From: Pelagimonas sp.
GTDB taxonomy: Bacteria > Pseudomonadota > Alphaproteobacteria > Rhodobacterales > Rhodobacteraceae
Reading direction: 5' to 3'
Length of the DNA stretch: 64,000 bases
Assembly: GCA_025210345.1 (NCBI GenBank)
Contig: JAOARX010000009.1
Span: 1-64,000 of the forward strand
The stretch's first letter is position 1, and every line of letters begins with the position of its first letter. The notes beneath the pieces are model-generated. The model saw nothing but the letters and a program-made list of their open reading frames with translations, was not told the DNA's origin and made no database searches. Of this stretch, positions 26,559-35,802 are shown piece by piece. Made by a program: the position numbers and the translations under genes.

Positions 26559-27617
26559 TTAGGGAAGGTTGCTCAGATCCGTGGGGCCCTGCCAGTCCAC
26601 CCAACGGCCATGAAAATCAATCCGGCCCAGAGCGATGGCATGCCCCTCGGATTGCGCGCCGGTCCAAAGCTGCAAGCTTAGCGCCGCGCCGGGGGTTTGC
26701 CCGTCGGCCTCCATTTGCAGCCATGCCAACGGGGTGTCGGGACCGGCGTTGGCGCCCGCATTTCGGATCAGGTCCGCGCCGCGCGCCTGTGCGGATTTGG
26801 GGAAATACTGCCATGCAATCGTTGAATAAATCAGATGAAGCTGACCCGGTGTCGGGGACAGCCGCTGTTCGAGCCAATCAATCGCGTCCCCTTGATCCAG
26901 CGTTACATCATTCAGGGCAATTGCCGCGCGGGTGCGCTCCAGGCGGTCGGTCTGATCGGGCCACAGGTACGCCAGCAGCCGCAACTGCGCCTGCGGATCC
27001 TGCGCATCCAGTGGGTTCAGATCCACGCCACGCCGCTCGGCCACTTGGATCGGGGTGGGAGCGGGAAGGGGGCCGGTCCAGTCGGGTGTCAGCTGTACCC
27101 CCGAATCCGGCCCAAAGCGGGTCTTGGCCACATCCATTTGAAAACGGTCAAACATCAGGTTTAACCCCGCGCTGGCCCCAAGTTCGGACAGTTTGAGGGG
27201 CAGATCAAACCGGGTGTTCAGCACCGACGCAGCGGAAATCAAACCGGCCGCGCGGCGCACCTCATTGGTTTGGGGTGGCAAGGCAAGCCAGTCAGACCAA
27301 AAGGGGGCGTGCCCGCGCAAGGCGTGCTCTACCGCCCGCCAAAGGGTTGAATCGTCAACGGAATTTGGTGGGTATACGGATTTGATCCCCTGGTCGAGCC
27401 CCGATAAGGCAAGCGCATGAAGCCCCCCGCACAGTCGCAGCGGCAGGGAATGCCCCAAGGGGCCAATGTCACCTTGGTAGTGCGACAGGATTTGATCGAC
27501 ATGGGTCTCCGTGGGCCAATGCACCGCCAAAAGCCGCAACAGGCGGGCCATAAAAGGGCTGCCCAGGGTTTCGCAATGGGGGGCTTGGGCCGCGAAGGCC
27601 TCGGTCAATGCTGTCAT
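26559..27617 (-). CDS. DUF2332 family protein
   Basis: A 352-aa cytosolic protein with the DUF2332 pattern: an N-terminal helical region with CETLGSPFMARLLRLLA, then GASAGLNLMFDRF in the middle, which recalls a methyltransferase-like glycine loop, and a C-terminal strand region (QLHLIYSTIAWQYFP). Its start overlaps the pth stop by four bases, so it is coupled to pth. No activity has been assigned to the family as far as I know. Confidence 0.85.
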   Translation of the reverse strand: MTALTEAFAAQAPHCETLGSPFMARLLRLLAVHWPTETHVDQILSHYQGDIGPLGHSLPLRLCGGLHALALSGLDQGIKSVYPPNSVDDSTLWRAVEHALRGHAPFWSDWLALPPQTNEVRRAAGLISAASVLNTRFDLPLKLSELGASAGLNLMFDRFQMDVAKTRFGPDSGVQLTPDWTGPLPAPTPIQVAERRGVDLNPLDAQDPQAQLRLLAYLWPDQTDRLERTRAAIALNDVTLDQGDAIDWLEQRLSPTPGQLHLIYSTIAWQYFPKSAQARGADLIRNAGANAGPDTPLAWLQMEADGQTPGAALSLQLWTGAQSEGHAIALGRIDFHGRWVDWQGPTDLSNLP

Positions 27618-28297
27618 TTAAATTTATCCGCGAGTTTCTGAAGGGGATTGCGTGTGTCTTCAATAATATCTTCAACTTTAGCGGATTTTGACGGGGATGT
27701 CTCTTGCTTAGGTGGTTTTGAAGAGCGCGGCGGGTTCACGCGCAGGGCCACCGCGTTTTGGAATTTGGGGGCGTCCCCTTCGGCCAGGGCCGGGGCCCCA
27801 TCGCTGATCCCGCGCAGAAGATCGTCCAGCCAGCCCTCGTCGGCCTTGTGAAAATCGTGCAAGACATAGGCCGACACAAGCTCTTTGCGTCCCGGGTGCC
27901 CAATGCCCAGGCGAATACGCTGGTAGTCGGGGGTGATATGGCCGTGGATTGACCGCAACCCGTTGTGGCCCGCATGCCCACCGCCCATCTTGACACGACA
28001 TTTCCCCGGAGCGAGATCCAATTCGTCATGGAAAACAGTGACATCACCGCTGGCCAATTTGTAGAAACGCATGGCTTCACCGACGGATTGCCCGGAGAGG
28101 TTCATGAAGGTTTCTGGCTTTAGAAGCAGAACTTTTTCGCGCCCCAGCCGCCCCTCAGAGATCTGGCCCTGAAACTTGCTTTTCCAGGGCCCAAACCCAT
28201 GATCCAGGGCAATGCGATCGAGCGCCATAAAACCTATGTTGTGGCGATTGCCCTGATACTTCTTTCCCGGATTTCCGAGGCCAACAAAAATCTGCAC
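27614..28297 (-). CDS. pth: Peptidyl-tRNA hydrolase
   Basis: Releases peptidyl-tRNAs that drop off ribosomes so the tRNA can be reused. The protein is 227 aa, somewhat long because of a Lys/Ser/Pro-rich C-terminal tail of about 40 residues. Family motifs are FVGLGNPGKKY with the conserved Asn, the catalytic His in NRHNIGFMALD, KPETFMNLSG and FHDELDLAPG, and GGGHAGHNGL. The start is GTG at 28297; the longer frame to 28477 extends through the rplY terminator and is rejected. In many bacteria rplY and pth are joined; here a terminator separates them. Confidence 0.96.
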   Translation of the reverse strand: MQIFVGLGNPGKKYQGNRHNIGFMALDRIALDHGFGPWKSKFQGQISEGRLGREKVLLLKPETFMNLSGQSVGEAMRFYKLASGDVTVFHDELDLAPGKCRVKMGGGHAGHNGLRSIHGHITPDYQRIRLGIGHPGRKELVSAYVLHDFHKADEGWLDDLLRGISDGAPALAEGDAPKFQNAVALRVNPPRSSKPPKQETSPSKSAKVEDIIEDTRNPLQKLADKFK

Positions 28298-28394
28298 GTC
28301 TGTCTCCGCCTTTGGCTTGGGTCTTTTTACGTCAGGCCAGGGGGCGGGGCAACGGGGCAACCCATCGGCAGCAGCCCATGCGGAGCGGCGGGCC

Positions 28395-28424
28395 AAAAGA
28401 AAAGCGCGCCCCAATGGGACGCGC
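28395..28424 (-). terminator. Intrinsic terminator after rplY
   Basis: On the minus strand GCGCGTCCC, loop ATT, GGGGCGCGC, then TTTTCTTTT; 25 bases beyond the rplY stop. Confidence 0.8.
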
Positions 28425-28448
28425 CAAAGTCTGGACAGGTCGCGAAGA

Positions 28449-29075
28449 TTACTCTTCTGCGGCGACCTCTTCGCCATCGTCGTCTTCGTTTTCCGAGGAT
28501 TTCAGACCCGAGGGTGCCGAAATGTTCGCAATCACAAAGTCACGGTCGATGGTTGCTTTTGCACCTGCGGGCAGGGTCACGTCCGAGATGTGGACGATGT
28601 CGCCAATGTTCAGGCCCGCCAGATCAACGGTGATCTTCTCGGGGATGTCGCCTGCGGTGACTTCCAGCTCAACCTCGGGGCGCACAACGGTCAGAACGCC
28701 ACCCTTTTTGATGCCGGGCGCGGTTTCTTCGTTGATGAACTCAACGGGGATGAACAGCGCAACCTTCGAGGTGCGGCGCAGACGCATGAAATCAACGTGC
28801 GTCGGCAGGTCTTTGACTACGTGGCGCTGCACGTCGCGGCAGACAACACGCACGTCTTCGTGACCTTCAACCTTGAGGTTGAACAGGGTCGACTTGAACC
28901 GGCCGTCTTTCAGCTTTTTGAACAGCTTGTTGAACGGGATATTGATCGGCAGGGGCTCTTTGTCGCCACCAAACACGATGCCCGGAACCATGCCGTCACG
29001 GCGTGCTTGACGAGCGGCGCCCTTGCCTGTCCCCGTCCGTTCCATTGCTACGAGATCAGGAATCTCACCAGCCAT
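28449..29075 (-). CDS. rplY: 50S ribosomal protein L25 / general stress protein Ctc
   Basis: A 208-aa Ctc-type L25 with the N-terminal 5S rRNA-binding domain ([31 protein letters not shown]) and the TL5/Ctc C-terminal beta domain ending in an acidic tail [12 protein letters not shown]. It binds 5S rRNA in the large subunit. The start at 29075 is supported by GGAGA at about ten bases; the longer frame to 29210 overlaps the divergent MFS gene region and lacks family similarity. Confidence 0.96.
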   Translation of the reverse strand: MAGEIPDLVAMERTGTGKGAARQARRDGMVPGIVFGGDKEPLPINIPFNKLFKKLKDGRFKSTLFNLKVEGHEDVRVVCRDVQRHVVKDLPTHVDFMRLRRTSKVALFIPVEFINEETAPGIKKGGVLTVVRPEVELEVTAGDIPEKITVDLAGLNIGDIVHISDVTLPAGAKATIDRDFVIANISAPSGLKSSENEDDDGEEVAAEE

Positions 29076-29218
29076 AGTAAATTCTCCAAAGTTAGGGCAG
29101 GGTGCCTCCAAGGCTGTCACCCCGCGTGAAGCTGTGCGCGTACCCCGGATTCGCCAAATAGGCAAGGGAAATTCGTCTTTCCCATGGACCAGCGTCACCG
29201 CGCGTGTCATGGCGGGGT

Positions 29219-30361
29219 ATGATCCGGGATATCTATTTCAGCCGTGGCTGCATAGCGACCTTTTGTGTGGTGGGCATGTATTGGGGGGCCTTTGGTGCCT
29301 TGGTGCCTGACATCAAACCGATGATGGGCCTGTCTGACGGGGCCTTTGGCACCGCGATGCTGGTGTCTACCTGTGGCGCGCTCATGTCGATGTGGTTGGC
29401 CCCTTGGGCGGTCAGAGCGCTTGGCGTTGCCTGTTTGCCGATTCTATCAGCGGTCCTAGCAACCGCATATCTGACGCCGGGGCTTGCCTGGAATTGGGGC
29501 AGCTTTACCGCCGCGATGGTTTTGGCGGCGATGGCCTCTGGGGTCCTGGATGTGGCCATGAACGCCCGCCTGTCGGTGCTAGAGGGGCAAAGCGGGCGCG
29601 CCTTGATGAGCCTCAATCATGGCATGTTTTCCGTGGCCTATGCTCTTGCGGCCATCGGCACGGGGCTGGCGCGCGGGGCAGGATGGTCGCCATTTGACGT
29701 CTTTGCCACGCTTGGCGGCGTTACAGTGGCACTGATGGTGGTCATGGTGGCCGCGCCCCGGATCACTGCGCGGCCCGCGACCGATGCGCCGGGCACAGGG
29801 GGGGCTCTGCCCTGGCGCCTGCTGATCCCGGCCGGCGTTGTTGTGATGATTGCGTTCATGGCCGAGCAAGGCACCGAGGGCTGGTCAGCACTGCATCTTG
29901 AGCGTGGACTTGGTGCAAGTGAAACAGGGGGCTCCTTTGGGCCGGCCATCTTGGGGATCACCATGGCGATTGGCCGATTGTCCGGGCATCTGATCATCCA
30001 GCGCTTTGGCGACATCCGAATGCTGACCCTCGCGGCGTTTATCGCGGCATTTGGGGCAGGGATCGCGGCCTGGGCACCGGCGATCAGCCTGGCCTACCTG
30101 GGGTTTGCGCTTCTGGGGCTTGGGGTCTCTGTGATCGTGCCCATCGGGTTTGGTCTTGCAGGACGTGCGGTCGATGAAGAGACCAAAGCCCTGGCCATCA
30201 GCCGCGTCACGGCCATTGGGTATGCGGGCTTTTTTCTGGGGCCGCCCATGATGGGTTTGCTGGCGCAGGCGCTGGGGTTGCCGATGGCCTTCACTGCGGT
30301 TGCGGTCTTGTTGGTGATGATCCCGCTCGGCCTGGCCCCATTGATACGGAGTCGCAGCTAG
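29219..30361 (+). CDS. MFS transporter
   Basis: A 380-aa inner-membrane protein with about twelve hydrophobic helices. The start of the fold reads [21 protein letters not shown] and the first half contains [17 protein letters not shown] with [19 protein letters not shown], a combination typical of the YbjJ/FucP-like MFS group. The second half includes [16 protein letters not shown] chose the ATG at 29219; an in-frame GTG lies at 29204. It is divergent from rplY and convergent with lldD. No substrate can be deduced. Confidence 0.85.
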   Translation: MIRDIYFSRGCIATFCVVGMYWGAFGALVPDIKPMMGLSDGAFGTAMLVSTCGALMSMWLAPWAVRALGVACLPILSAVLATAYLTPGLAWNWGSFTAAMVLAAMASGVLDVAMNARLSVLEGQSGRALMSLNHGMFSVAYALAAIGTGLARGAGWSPFDVFATLGGVTVALMVVMVAAPRITARPATDAPGTGGALPWRLLIPAGVVVMIAFMAEQGTEGWSALHLERGLGASETGGSFGPAILGITMAIGRLSGHLIIQRFGDIRMLTLAAFIAAFGAGIAAWAPAISLAYLGFALLGLGVSVIVPIGFGLAGRAVDEETKALAISRVTAIGYAGFFLGPPMMGLLAQALGLPMAFTAVAVLLVMIPLGLAPLIRSRS

Positions 30362-30423
30362 AGCGCTGCTGCGGCTGTTTTGTCTCGCGGTGTCTCGGGG
30401 GAATGCTGGCCAAAGGGCAGCAG

Positions 30424-30458
30424 GGGGCTGCGCCCCAAAGAGTTTTCGAAAACTCTTT
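30424..30458. terminator. Two hairpins between convergent MFS and lldD genes
   Basis: GGGGC-TGC-GCCCC (30424-30436) directly followed by the perfect 22-bp palindrome from 30437 to 30458 (arms AAAGAGTTTTC and GAAAACTCTTT). With A-runs and T-runs at both ends it suits a bidirectional terminator between the two stop codons. Confidence 0.6.
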
Positions 30459-30483
30459 CCCACCGACCTCACACAGGGGGCAA

Positions 30484-31647
30484 TTACCCCCAGTCGCCTG
30501 AAAACCCTTTTGGCACCATGAGAATATCGCGATCCACGGTGTTGATGTCCGTATGTCCGGTCAACGCCATCGATACGTCAAGCTCCTTGTGCATCACCTC
30601 GAGCGCTTTGGTCACACCCGCTTGACCCATGGCACCCAGCCCATAGATATAGGCCCGCCCGATCCAGCAACCCTTGGCGCCCATCGCCGTCGCCTTGAGC
30701 ACATCCTGGCCCGACCGGATGCCACTGTCGATGTGAACCTCGATCTTGTCGCCGACCGCGTCGATGATGGGTTCAAGCGCACGGATCGAAGACAGCGCGC
30801 CATCCAACTGACGCCCACCGTGGTTTGATACGATGATCGCGTCGGCCCCCACGTTGCAGGCCTCCAACGCGTCGCGAACATCCATGATGCCCTTGATGAT
30901 CAAAGGCCCGTCCCACATCTTGCGAAACGCGCGAATGCGGTCCCAATCCAGCGATTGGTCAAAGCTTTGCGACGTCCAGGTCGACAGCGACGAGGCATCG
31001 GTCACATCCTTGGCATGGCCGACAATATTGCCAAAGAAACGGCGTTTGGTTCCCAGCATACCCAGGCCCCACTGGACCTTGGTCATCATATTGGCCACGG
31101 ATTGCGGGGTCAGCTTGGGTGGGGCAGACAGACCGTTTTTGAGGTCTTTGTGGCGCTGCCCCAAAAGCTGCAGATCAACCGTGATCACCGCCGCCGAGCA
31201 TTTGGCGTCTTTTGCACGGTCGAACAGGCGCTGCATAAAGTCATCGTCCTTCAGCGTGTAAACCTGCATCCAAAAGGGCTTGTCCGTGTTTTCCGCCACA
31301 TCCTCGATCGAGCAGATCGACATGGTCGACAGACAAAAGGGGACACCAAATTCGGCAGCGGCCCTGGCGGCTTTGATTTCGCCATCCGCGTGTTGCATCC
31401 CCGTCAGCCCAACCGGAGCCAGGGCGACCGGCATCGCCACATCCTGACCAATCATTTGGGTCTGGGTGGACCGCCCTGCCATGTCGATGGCGACGCGCTG
31501 TTTCAGATAGATCTTGTCGAAATCGCTGCTGTTTTCGCGAAAGGTTTGTTCGCTCCAACTGCCGGATTCGCAATAGTCGTAAAACATTTTGGGTACGCGG
31601 CGGCGGTAGATGCGTTTGAGATCTTCGATTTCGGTGATGACGGGCAT
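30484..31647 (-). CDS. lldD: FMN-dependent alpha-hydroxy-acid dehydrogenase (L-lactate dehydrogenase)
   Basis: A 387-aa TIM-barrel flavoprotein that oxidises L-lactate or another L-2-hydroxy acid, feeding electrons to quinone. N-terminal YRRRVPKMFYDYCESG, FMN contacts in PVALAPVGLTGMQHADGE, the catalytic His/Arg region VSNHGGRQLDGALSSIRAL and the FMN-phosphate segment HIDSGIRSGQDVLKA are all present. The gene is monocistronic. Lactate is the usual substrate of this subgroup, but glycolate or mandelate cannot be excluded. Confidence 0.9.
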   Translation of the reverse strand: MPVITEIEDLKRIYRRRVPKMFYDYCESGSWSEQTFRENSSDFDKIYLKQRVAIDMAGRSTQTQMIGQDVAMPVALAPVGLTGMQHADGEIKAARAAAEFGVPFCLSTMSICSIEDVAENTDKPFWMQVYTLKDDDFMQRLFDRAKDAKCSAAVITVDLQLLGQRHKDLKNGLSAPPKLTPQSVANMMTKVQWGLGMLGTKRRFFGNIVGHAKDVTDASSLSTWTSQSFDQSLDWDRIRAFRKMWDGPLIIKGIMDVRDALEACNVGADAIIVSNHGGRQLDGALSSIRALEPIIDAVGDKIEVHIDSGIRSGQDVLKATAMGAKGCWIGRAYIYGLGAMGQAGVTKALEVMHKELDVSMALTGHTDINTVDRDILMVPKGFSGDWG

Positions 31648-31775
31648 GGTGGGCCTTTGGGTTGAATTGGTAAAATTACCTTACCAATGCGGGGCGCGGA
31701 TTGCAATCCTCGTGTCTTAAGGCTGGATTCACCGATTTCCACTACACCCGAATTCAGGTTCTTGAGAGGATTTCA

Positions 31776-32318
31776 ATGAAGGGTTTGGTCTTTACGGAGC
31801 TTCTGGCCATGGCGGAAAATGCCATTGGCGAAGATGCGGTGGATGATATGTTGGATCGGCTCACACTGGCCAGCGACGGGGCATATTCCGCCGTTGGCAA
31901 CTATCCGTGCAGCGAGTTGGTGCAAATCGTTGGCGCTGTCAGCGATCACACCGGTCTGTCCGGCGAAGCGCTGCAAAAGATGTTCGGGGCGTGGATGTTC
32001 GATCGGTTCGTGCAGGGCTATCCCCAGTTTTTCGATGGAAAATCCAACGCCCTAGAGATGTTGGACGCGATCGAAAACGAGGTTCACGTCGAGGTGCGGA
32101 AACTCTATCCCGATGCAGAGCTGCCACGTTTCGATACCGAATGGTTGACCGGGGACAAGATGCGGATGACCTATCGGTCTGAACGTCCCCTGGTCGCGTT
32201 TTGCCACGGGCTGATCGAGGCATGTGTCGCCCATTTTGAACAGGACGGAACCGTCTTCAAATTGCCAGACGCCACGGCAAACAAGGCCGCCTTTGAAATA
32301 TCGTTGACTGCCGCATAA
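31776..32318 (+). CDS. H-NOX heme-binding gas sensor
   Basis: A 180-aa haem-nitric oxide/oxygen binding protein. The proximal His104 lies in NEVHVEVRKLYPDAELP and the YxSxR haem-propionate motif is Tyr133-Arg137 (TYRSER), both at the expected positions. It would bind NO (or O2) on ferrous haem in the cytoplasm and control its partner protein. A GAGAGGA site precedes the ATG at 31776. Its stop overlaps the start of the hybrid histidine kinase gene (TAATG), so sensor and kinase are coupled. Confidence 0.93.
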   Translation: MKGLVFTELLAMAENAIGEDAVDDMLDRLTLASDGAYSAVGNYPCSELVQIVGAVSDHTGLSGEALQKMFGAWMFDRFVQGYPQFFDGKSNALEMLDAIENEVHVEVRKLYPDAELPRFDTEWLTGDKMRMTYRSERPLVAFCHGLIEACVAHFEQDGTVFKLPDATANKAAFEISLTAA

Positions 32319-33673
32319 TGACTCTAAAGACCCAGAACGCACCTGAGGATCACGTTTCCCGACGGCGCTACAACCGGGAAAAGCGCGCGCGTCTTGAGGC
32401 CGAATCGCTTCTGGAGGACAAAAGCCGCGCCCTGTTTGAGGCTAATGAATGTCTGCGCGATCAGGCCACGGCACTTGAGCAGGCTGTCCGGCAGCGTACC
32501 GCTGAACTAAAGGACGCCCTGCAGGATGCCGAGGCCGCCAATGCGGCCAAAAGCGCGTTTCTGGCCATGATCAGCCACGAAATCCGCACCCCCTTAAACG
32601 GTGTGATGGGCATGTCCACAGCCTTGTCGGAAACCGAGTTGACCGACGAACAGGCCGCAATGATTGAAACTCTTATGGCGTCTGGCGATATGGTTCTGGC
32701 GCTTCTCAATGACATTCTTGATCTGGGCAAGATCGAAGCGCGGCAGATGGATGTCGAGGAAATCGACTTTGACCTGTTCCAACTGGTCGAAGACGCAGTC
32801 GCGGCGCTTAGGGTGATTTCAAATCAACGTGGGAACCAGCTTTCTGTGACGATGCCCGGCTCTCTTCCGCGGTGGGTGCGCGGCGACCCGCATCGCTTGC
32901 GGCAGGTTTTGGCCAATCTGTTGTCGAACGCGCTTAAGTTCACGCGCGATGGCACGGTGTCTCTTTGTGTCGACCTGCGCGATGATATGCTGGTGTTCAA
33001 GGTCACGGATACGGGTATCGGCGTTCCCGAGAACCGGCGCAATCGGTTGTTCAAGGCTTATGCCCAGACCGACGCGTCGATTTCTCGACAATTCGGTGGG
33101 ACCGGTCTTGGTTTGAGTATTTCCCGCGACGTGTGCCGTCTTATGGGGGGCGATATCGGCTATGCGCCAGCCGATCCCGGACCCGGATCTGTGTTCACGG
33201 CCTCTGTGCGCTATCTGGCGGGTGTTGAGGGGGGCGCGTTTGAGGAAGACAACATTGATGCCACGGCCATCATGGCCTCAAAGCGTTGGAAAATCTTGGT
33301 CGCCGAGGATTCGCAAACCAATCAGAAGGTCCTGGAACTGCTGCTCAGGCAATATGACCTCGCTATGGACATGGTCTCAGACGGGCGCGAAGCCCTCGAC
33401 CGGTTCGAGACACACACCTATGACATCATCTTGATGGATGTGAATATGCCCGGCATGGACGGGCTTGAGGCCGCGACCAAGATCAGGGAAAGCGAACTCC
33501 GTTCAGGGGCCCAGGCCACGCCAATGATTGTTCTGACCGCCAATGCCATGACGCATCAGGTCACATCCTATCTTCAGCTTGGGTTTGATGCGCATGTCGC
33601 AAAACCCGTGCAGCGCGATAAGCTCTTGCTGGAAATGGCCAAATTGTTGCGCCCGGTGGCGAGCGCAACATAA
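32318..33673 (+). CDS. Hybrid histidine kinase, partner of H-NOX
   Basis: A 451-aa soluble kinase: N-terminal coiled coil (about 15-75, rich in Arg/Glu), HisKA domain with the phosphorylated His87 in MISHEIRTPLNGVMG, HATPase domain with NLLSNALKF, DTGIGVP and GGTGLGLSI, and a C-terminal receiver with Asp374 in IILMDVNMPGMDG. There is no membrane segment and no sensor domain of its own, so input comes from H-NOX. No output domain or cognate regulator is adjacent; a phosphotransfer protein elsewhere is required. In other bacteria such pairs link nitric oxide to biofilm behaviour. Confidence 0.92.
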   Translation: MTLKTQNAPEDHVSRRRYNREKRARLEAESLLEDKSRALFEANECLRDQATALEQAVRQRTAELKDALQDAEAANAAKSAFLAMISHEIRTPLNGVMGMSTALSETELTDEQAAMIETLMASGDMVLALLNDILDLGKIEARQMDVEEIDFDLFQLVEDAVAALRVISNQRGNQLSVTMPGSLPRWVRGDPHRLRQVLANLLSNALKFTRDGTVSLCVDLRDDMLVFKVTDTGIGVPENRRNRLFKAYAQTDASISRQFGGTGLGLSISRDVCRLMGGDIGYAPADPGPGSVFTASVRYLAGVEGGAFEEDNIDATAIMASKRWKILVAEDSQTNQKVLELLLRQYDLAMDMVSDGREALDRFETHTYDIILMDVNMPGMDGLEAATKIRESELRSGAQATPMIVLTANAMTHQVTSYLQLGFDAHVAKPVQRDKLLLEMAKLLRPVASAT

Positions 33674-33675
33674 CC

Positions 33676-34467
33676 TCAGGCCGCGTGGGCCCCACCCGCA
33701 AGGCCCGCCACGAAGGCAAGCACATCTGACACCGGCTTGCCTGCCGCGATTTCGCTGACGATGGCCGAACCCACGACACAGCCATCCGCGACAGATGCGA
33801 TCGATTGCGAGGTTTCAGGATCGCGAATGCCAAAGCCCACGATCACGGGCAGGTCGGTTTTGGCCTTGATGCGCGCAACTTCGGGGGCCACATCCGAGGC
33901 CTGCGCCGCGGCGGCGCCGGTGATCCCGGTGATCGAGACATAATACACAAAGCCAGAGGTGTTCTGCAGCACTTTGGGCAGGCGCTTGTCATCGGTGGTC
34001 GGGGTCGCAAGGCGGATAAAGTTCATACCCGCCGCTTGTGCCGGGATGCACAATTCGCTGTCTTCCTCTGGCGGCAGGTCCACCACGATCAGCCCATCAA
34101 TCCCCGCCTCGACCGCATCTTTCAGGAACTGCTCAACGCCGTGGCTGTAGATCGGGTTGTAATATCCCATCAGCACAATCGGGGTGGTTTCGTCATCTTT
34201 GCGAAAGTCCCGCACCATCTGCAGTGTCTTGTTCAGGGTCATCCCGCCGTCCAAGGCGCGCTGCCCGGCCAGCTGGATCGTTGGGCCATCGGCCATCGGG
34301 TCCGTAAACGGCAGGCCCAGTTCGATAATGTCGACGCCCGCGGCCGGCATGCCCTTCATCACTTCAAGCGAGGTCTCAATGTCCGGATCACCCGCCATGA
34401 TATAGGCCACAAAGGCTTTCTTCCCATCCGCAGCCAGCTGGGCAAATTTCGTGTCGATCCGGGTCAT
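33676..34467 (-). CDS. trpA: Tryptophan synthase alpha chain
   Basis: A 263-aa TIM-barrel enzyme that cleaves indole-3-glycerol phosphate to indole and glyceraldehyde-3-phosphate. Catalytic Glu49 ([12 protein letters not shown]) and Asp60 are in place, as are the phosphate-binding segments near [13 protein letters not shown] and GSAIVSEIA. It lies two bases from the convergent kinase gene, leaving no terminator between them, and some 9 kb from trpB on the opposite strand. Confidence 0.97.
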   Translation of the reverse strand: MTRIDTKFAQLAADGKKAFVAYIMAGDPDIETSLEVMKGMPAAGVDIIELGLPFTDPMADGPTIQLAGQRALDGGMTLNKTLQMVRDFRKDDETTPIVLMGYYNPIYSHGVEQFLKDAVEAGIDGLIVVDLPPEEDSELCIPAQAAGMNFIRLATPTTDDKRLPKVLQNTSGFVYYVSITGITGAAAAQASDVAPEVARIKAKTDLPVIVGFGIRDPETSQSIASVADGCVVGSAIVSEIAAGKPVSDVLAFVAGLAGGAHAA

Positions 34468-34682
34468 GCTTTACCTCCGCTACTCTCGCTTGCAACGTGT
34501 TGCCGGAAAATCCGCGCAAGAGCAAACGCAAACCGCCGCCTTGGGGCGCGGGGGGCAAAACTTATCGAAAAATTGCATAAATCTGCGTTCAGACCTCAAA
34601 AAGTCACAGTTTTTTGACACGGCTCAAGGTGCGGTTCTGATTCATATGCCAATCATCTGCCGCGCATTGAAGAGGAAACCGC

Positions 34683-35708
34683 ATGTTAGAGAAAAACGTC
34701 TCATCGAAATCCAAAGCCAACGGCAAACTGCTGGTCGCGTCCAATCTGCCCGTTAAGGCGGCCAAGGCGAAGGCCGACAAGGTGAAAAAGGTGAAAGCGA
34801 AGGCCAAGAAAGCGGCGAAAGCTGCCGCCGTTGACGTGCCCGCGCTTCGTCGTGAGCCCACCGCAGATGAGATCCGCCGCGCATTTGAGACGGGGGAATA
34901 CCCTTACAAGAAAAAGATCAAGCGCCCCGAATACGAGGCTGAGAAGGCCCAGCTTCAGGCCGAATTGCTGAAGGTGCAGCATTGGGCGCAAGAGACCGGA
35001 CAGAAATTTGTTCTGCTGTTCGAAGGGCGCGATGCCGCCGGTAAGGGGGGCACCATCAAGCGGTTCATGGAGCACCTGAACCCGCGTGATGCGCGTGTGG
35101 TCGCGTTGAACAAACCCACCGATCGTGAACGTGGTCAGTGGTATTTCCAGCGCTATGTTCAGCACCTTCCGACGGATGGTGAAATCGTGCTGTATGACCG
35201 TTCGTGGTACAACCGCGCCGGTGTTGAGCGTGTCATGGGGTTCTGCGAGCCGAACGAATATCTCGAATTCATGCGCCAGACGCCCAACTTTGAGCGCATG
35301 CTGTGCAACTCGGGCATTCGCATGTACAAATACTGGTTCTCGGTCACCCGTGAAGAGCAGCGCCGCCGGTTCAAATCGCGTGAGACCGATCCGCTGAAAC
35401 AGTGGAAACTGTCGCCGATTGACAAGGCTTCGCTGAACAAGTGGGACGATTACACCGAGGCGAAAGAGGCGATGTTCTTCTACACCGACACCGCTGATGC
35501 GCCCTGGACCGTCATCAAGTCGAACGACAAGAAACGCGCGCGTCTGAACTGCATGCGCCACTTCCTGTCGACCATTGACTATCCGGGTAAGGATCATTCG
35601 GTTGCCACAGCCCCCGATCCGCTGATCGTAAGCGGCGCTCAGCGTGTGATCCACAAATCCGAACATATCCTGGGCGCATCGCTGCACCCGGAGCAGCGCA
35701 AGAAGTGA
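34683..35708 (+). CDS. ppk2: Polyphosphate kinase 2 family protein
   Basis: A 341-aa PPK2 enzyme, which uses polyphosphate to phosphorylate nucleoside diphosphates or the reverse. Walker A is EGRDAAGKGGTIKRFMEHL, Walker B LYDRSWYNRAGVERVMGFC, and the lid region RREEQRRRFKSRETDP-like segment (here TREEQRRRFKSRETDP) follows. Unusual is an N-terminal Ala/Lys-rich stretch of about 35 residues (from PVKAAKAKADKVKKVKAKA), probably disordered and able to bind polyphosphate or nucleic acid. A terminator follows. Confidence 0.93.
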   Translation: MLEKNVSSKSKANGKLLVASNLPVKAAKAKADKVKKVKAKAKKAAKAAAVDVPALRREPTADEIRRAFETGEYPYKKKIKRPEYEAEKAQLQAELLKVQHWAQETGQKFVLLFEGRDAAGKGGTIKRFMEHLNPRDARVVALNKPTDRERGQWYFQRYVQHLPTDGEIVLYDRSWYNRAGVERVMGFCEPNEYLEFMRQTPNFERMLCNSGIRMYKYWFSVTREEQRRRFKSRETDPLKQWKLSPIDKASLNKWDDYTEAKEAMFFYTDTADAPWTVIKSNDKKRARLNCMRHFLSTIDYPGKDHSVATAPDPLIVSGAQRVIHKSEHILGASLHPEQRKK

Positions 35709-35734
35709 TCCCAAAGATCACATGATTTGATATG

Positions 35735-35766
35735 ACGGGCTGGCAGGGGATCTTGCCAGCCCGTTT
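35735..35766 (+). terminator. Intrinsic terminator after ppk2
   Basis: ACGGGCTGGCA, eight-base loop, TGCCAGCCCGT followed by TT; 26 bases after the ppk2 stop. Confidence 0.8.
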
Positions 35767-35802
35767 GCGCTCTCATATGGGTTGAGGATGTATGATCAAC
35801 CC

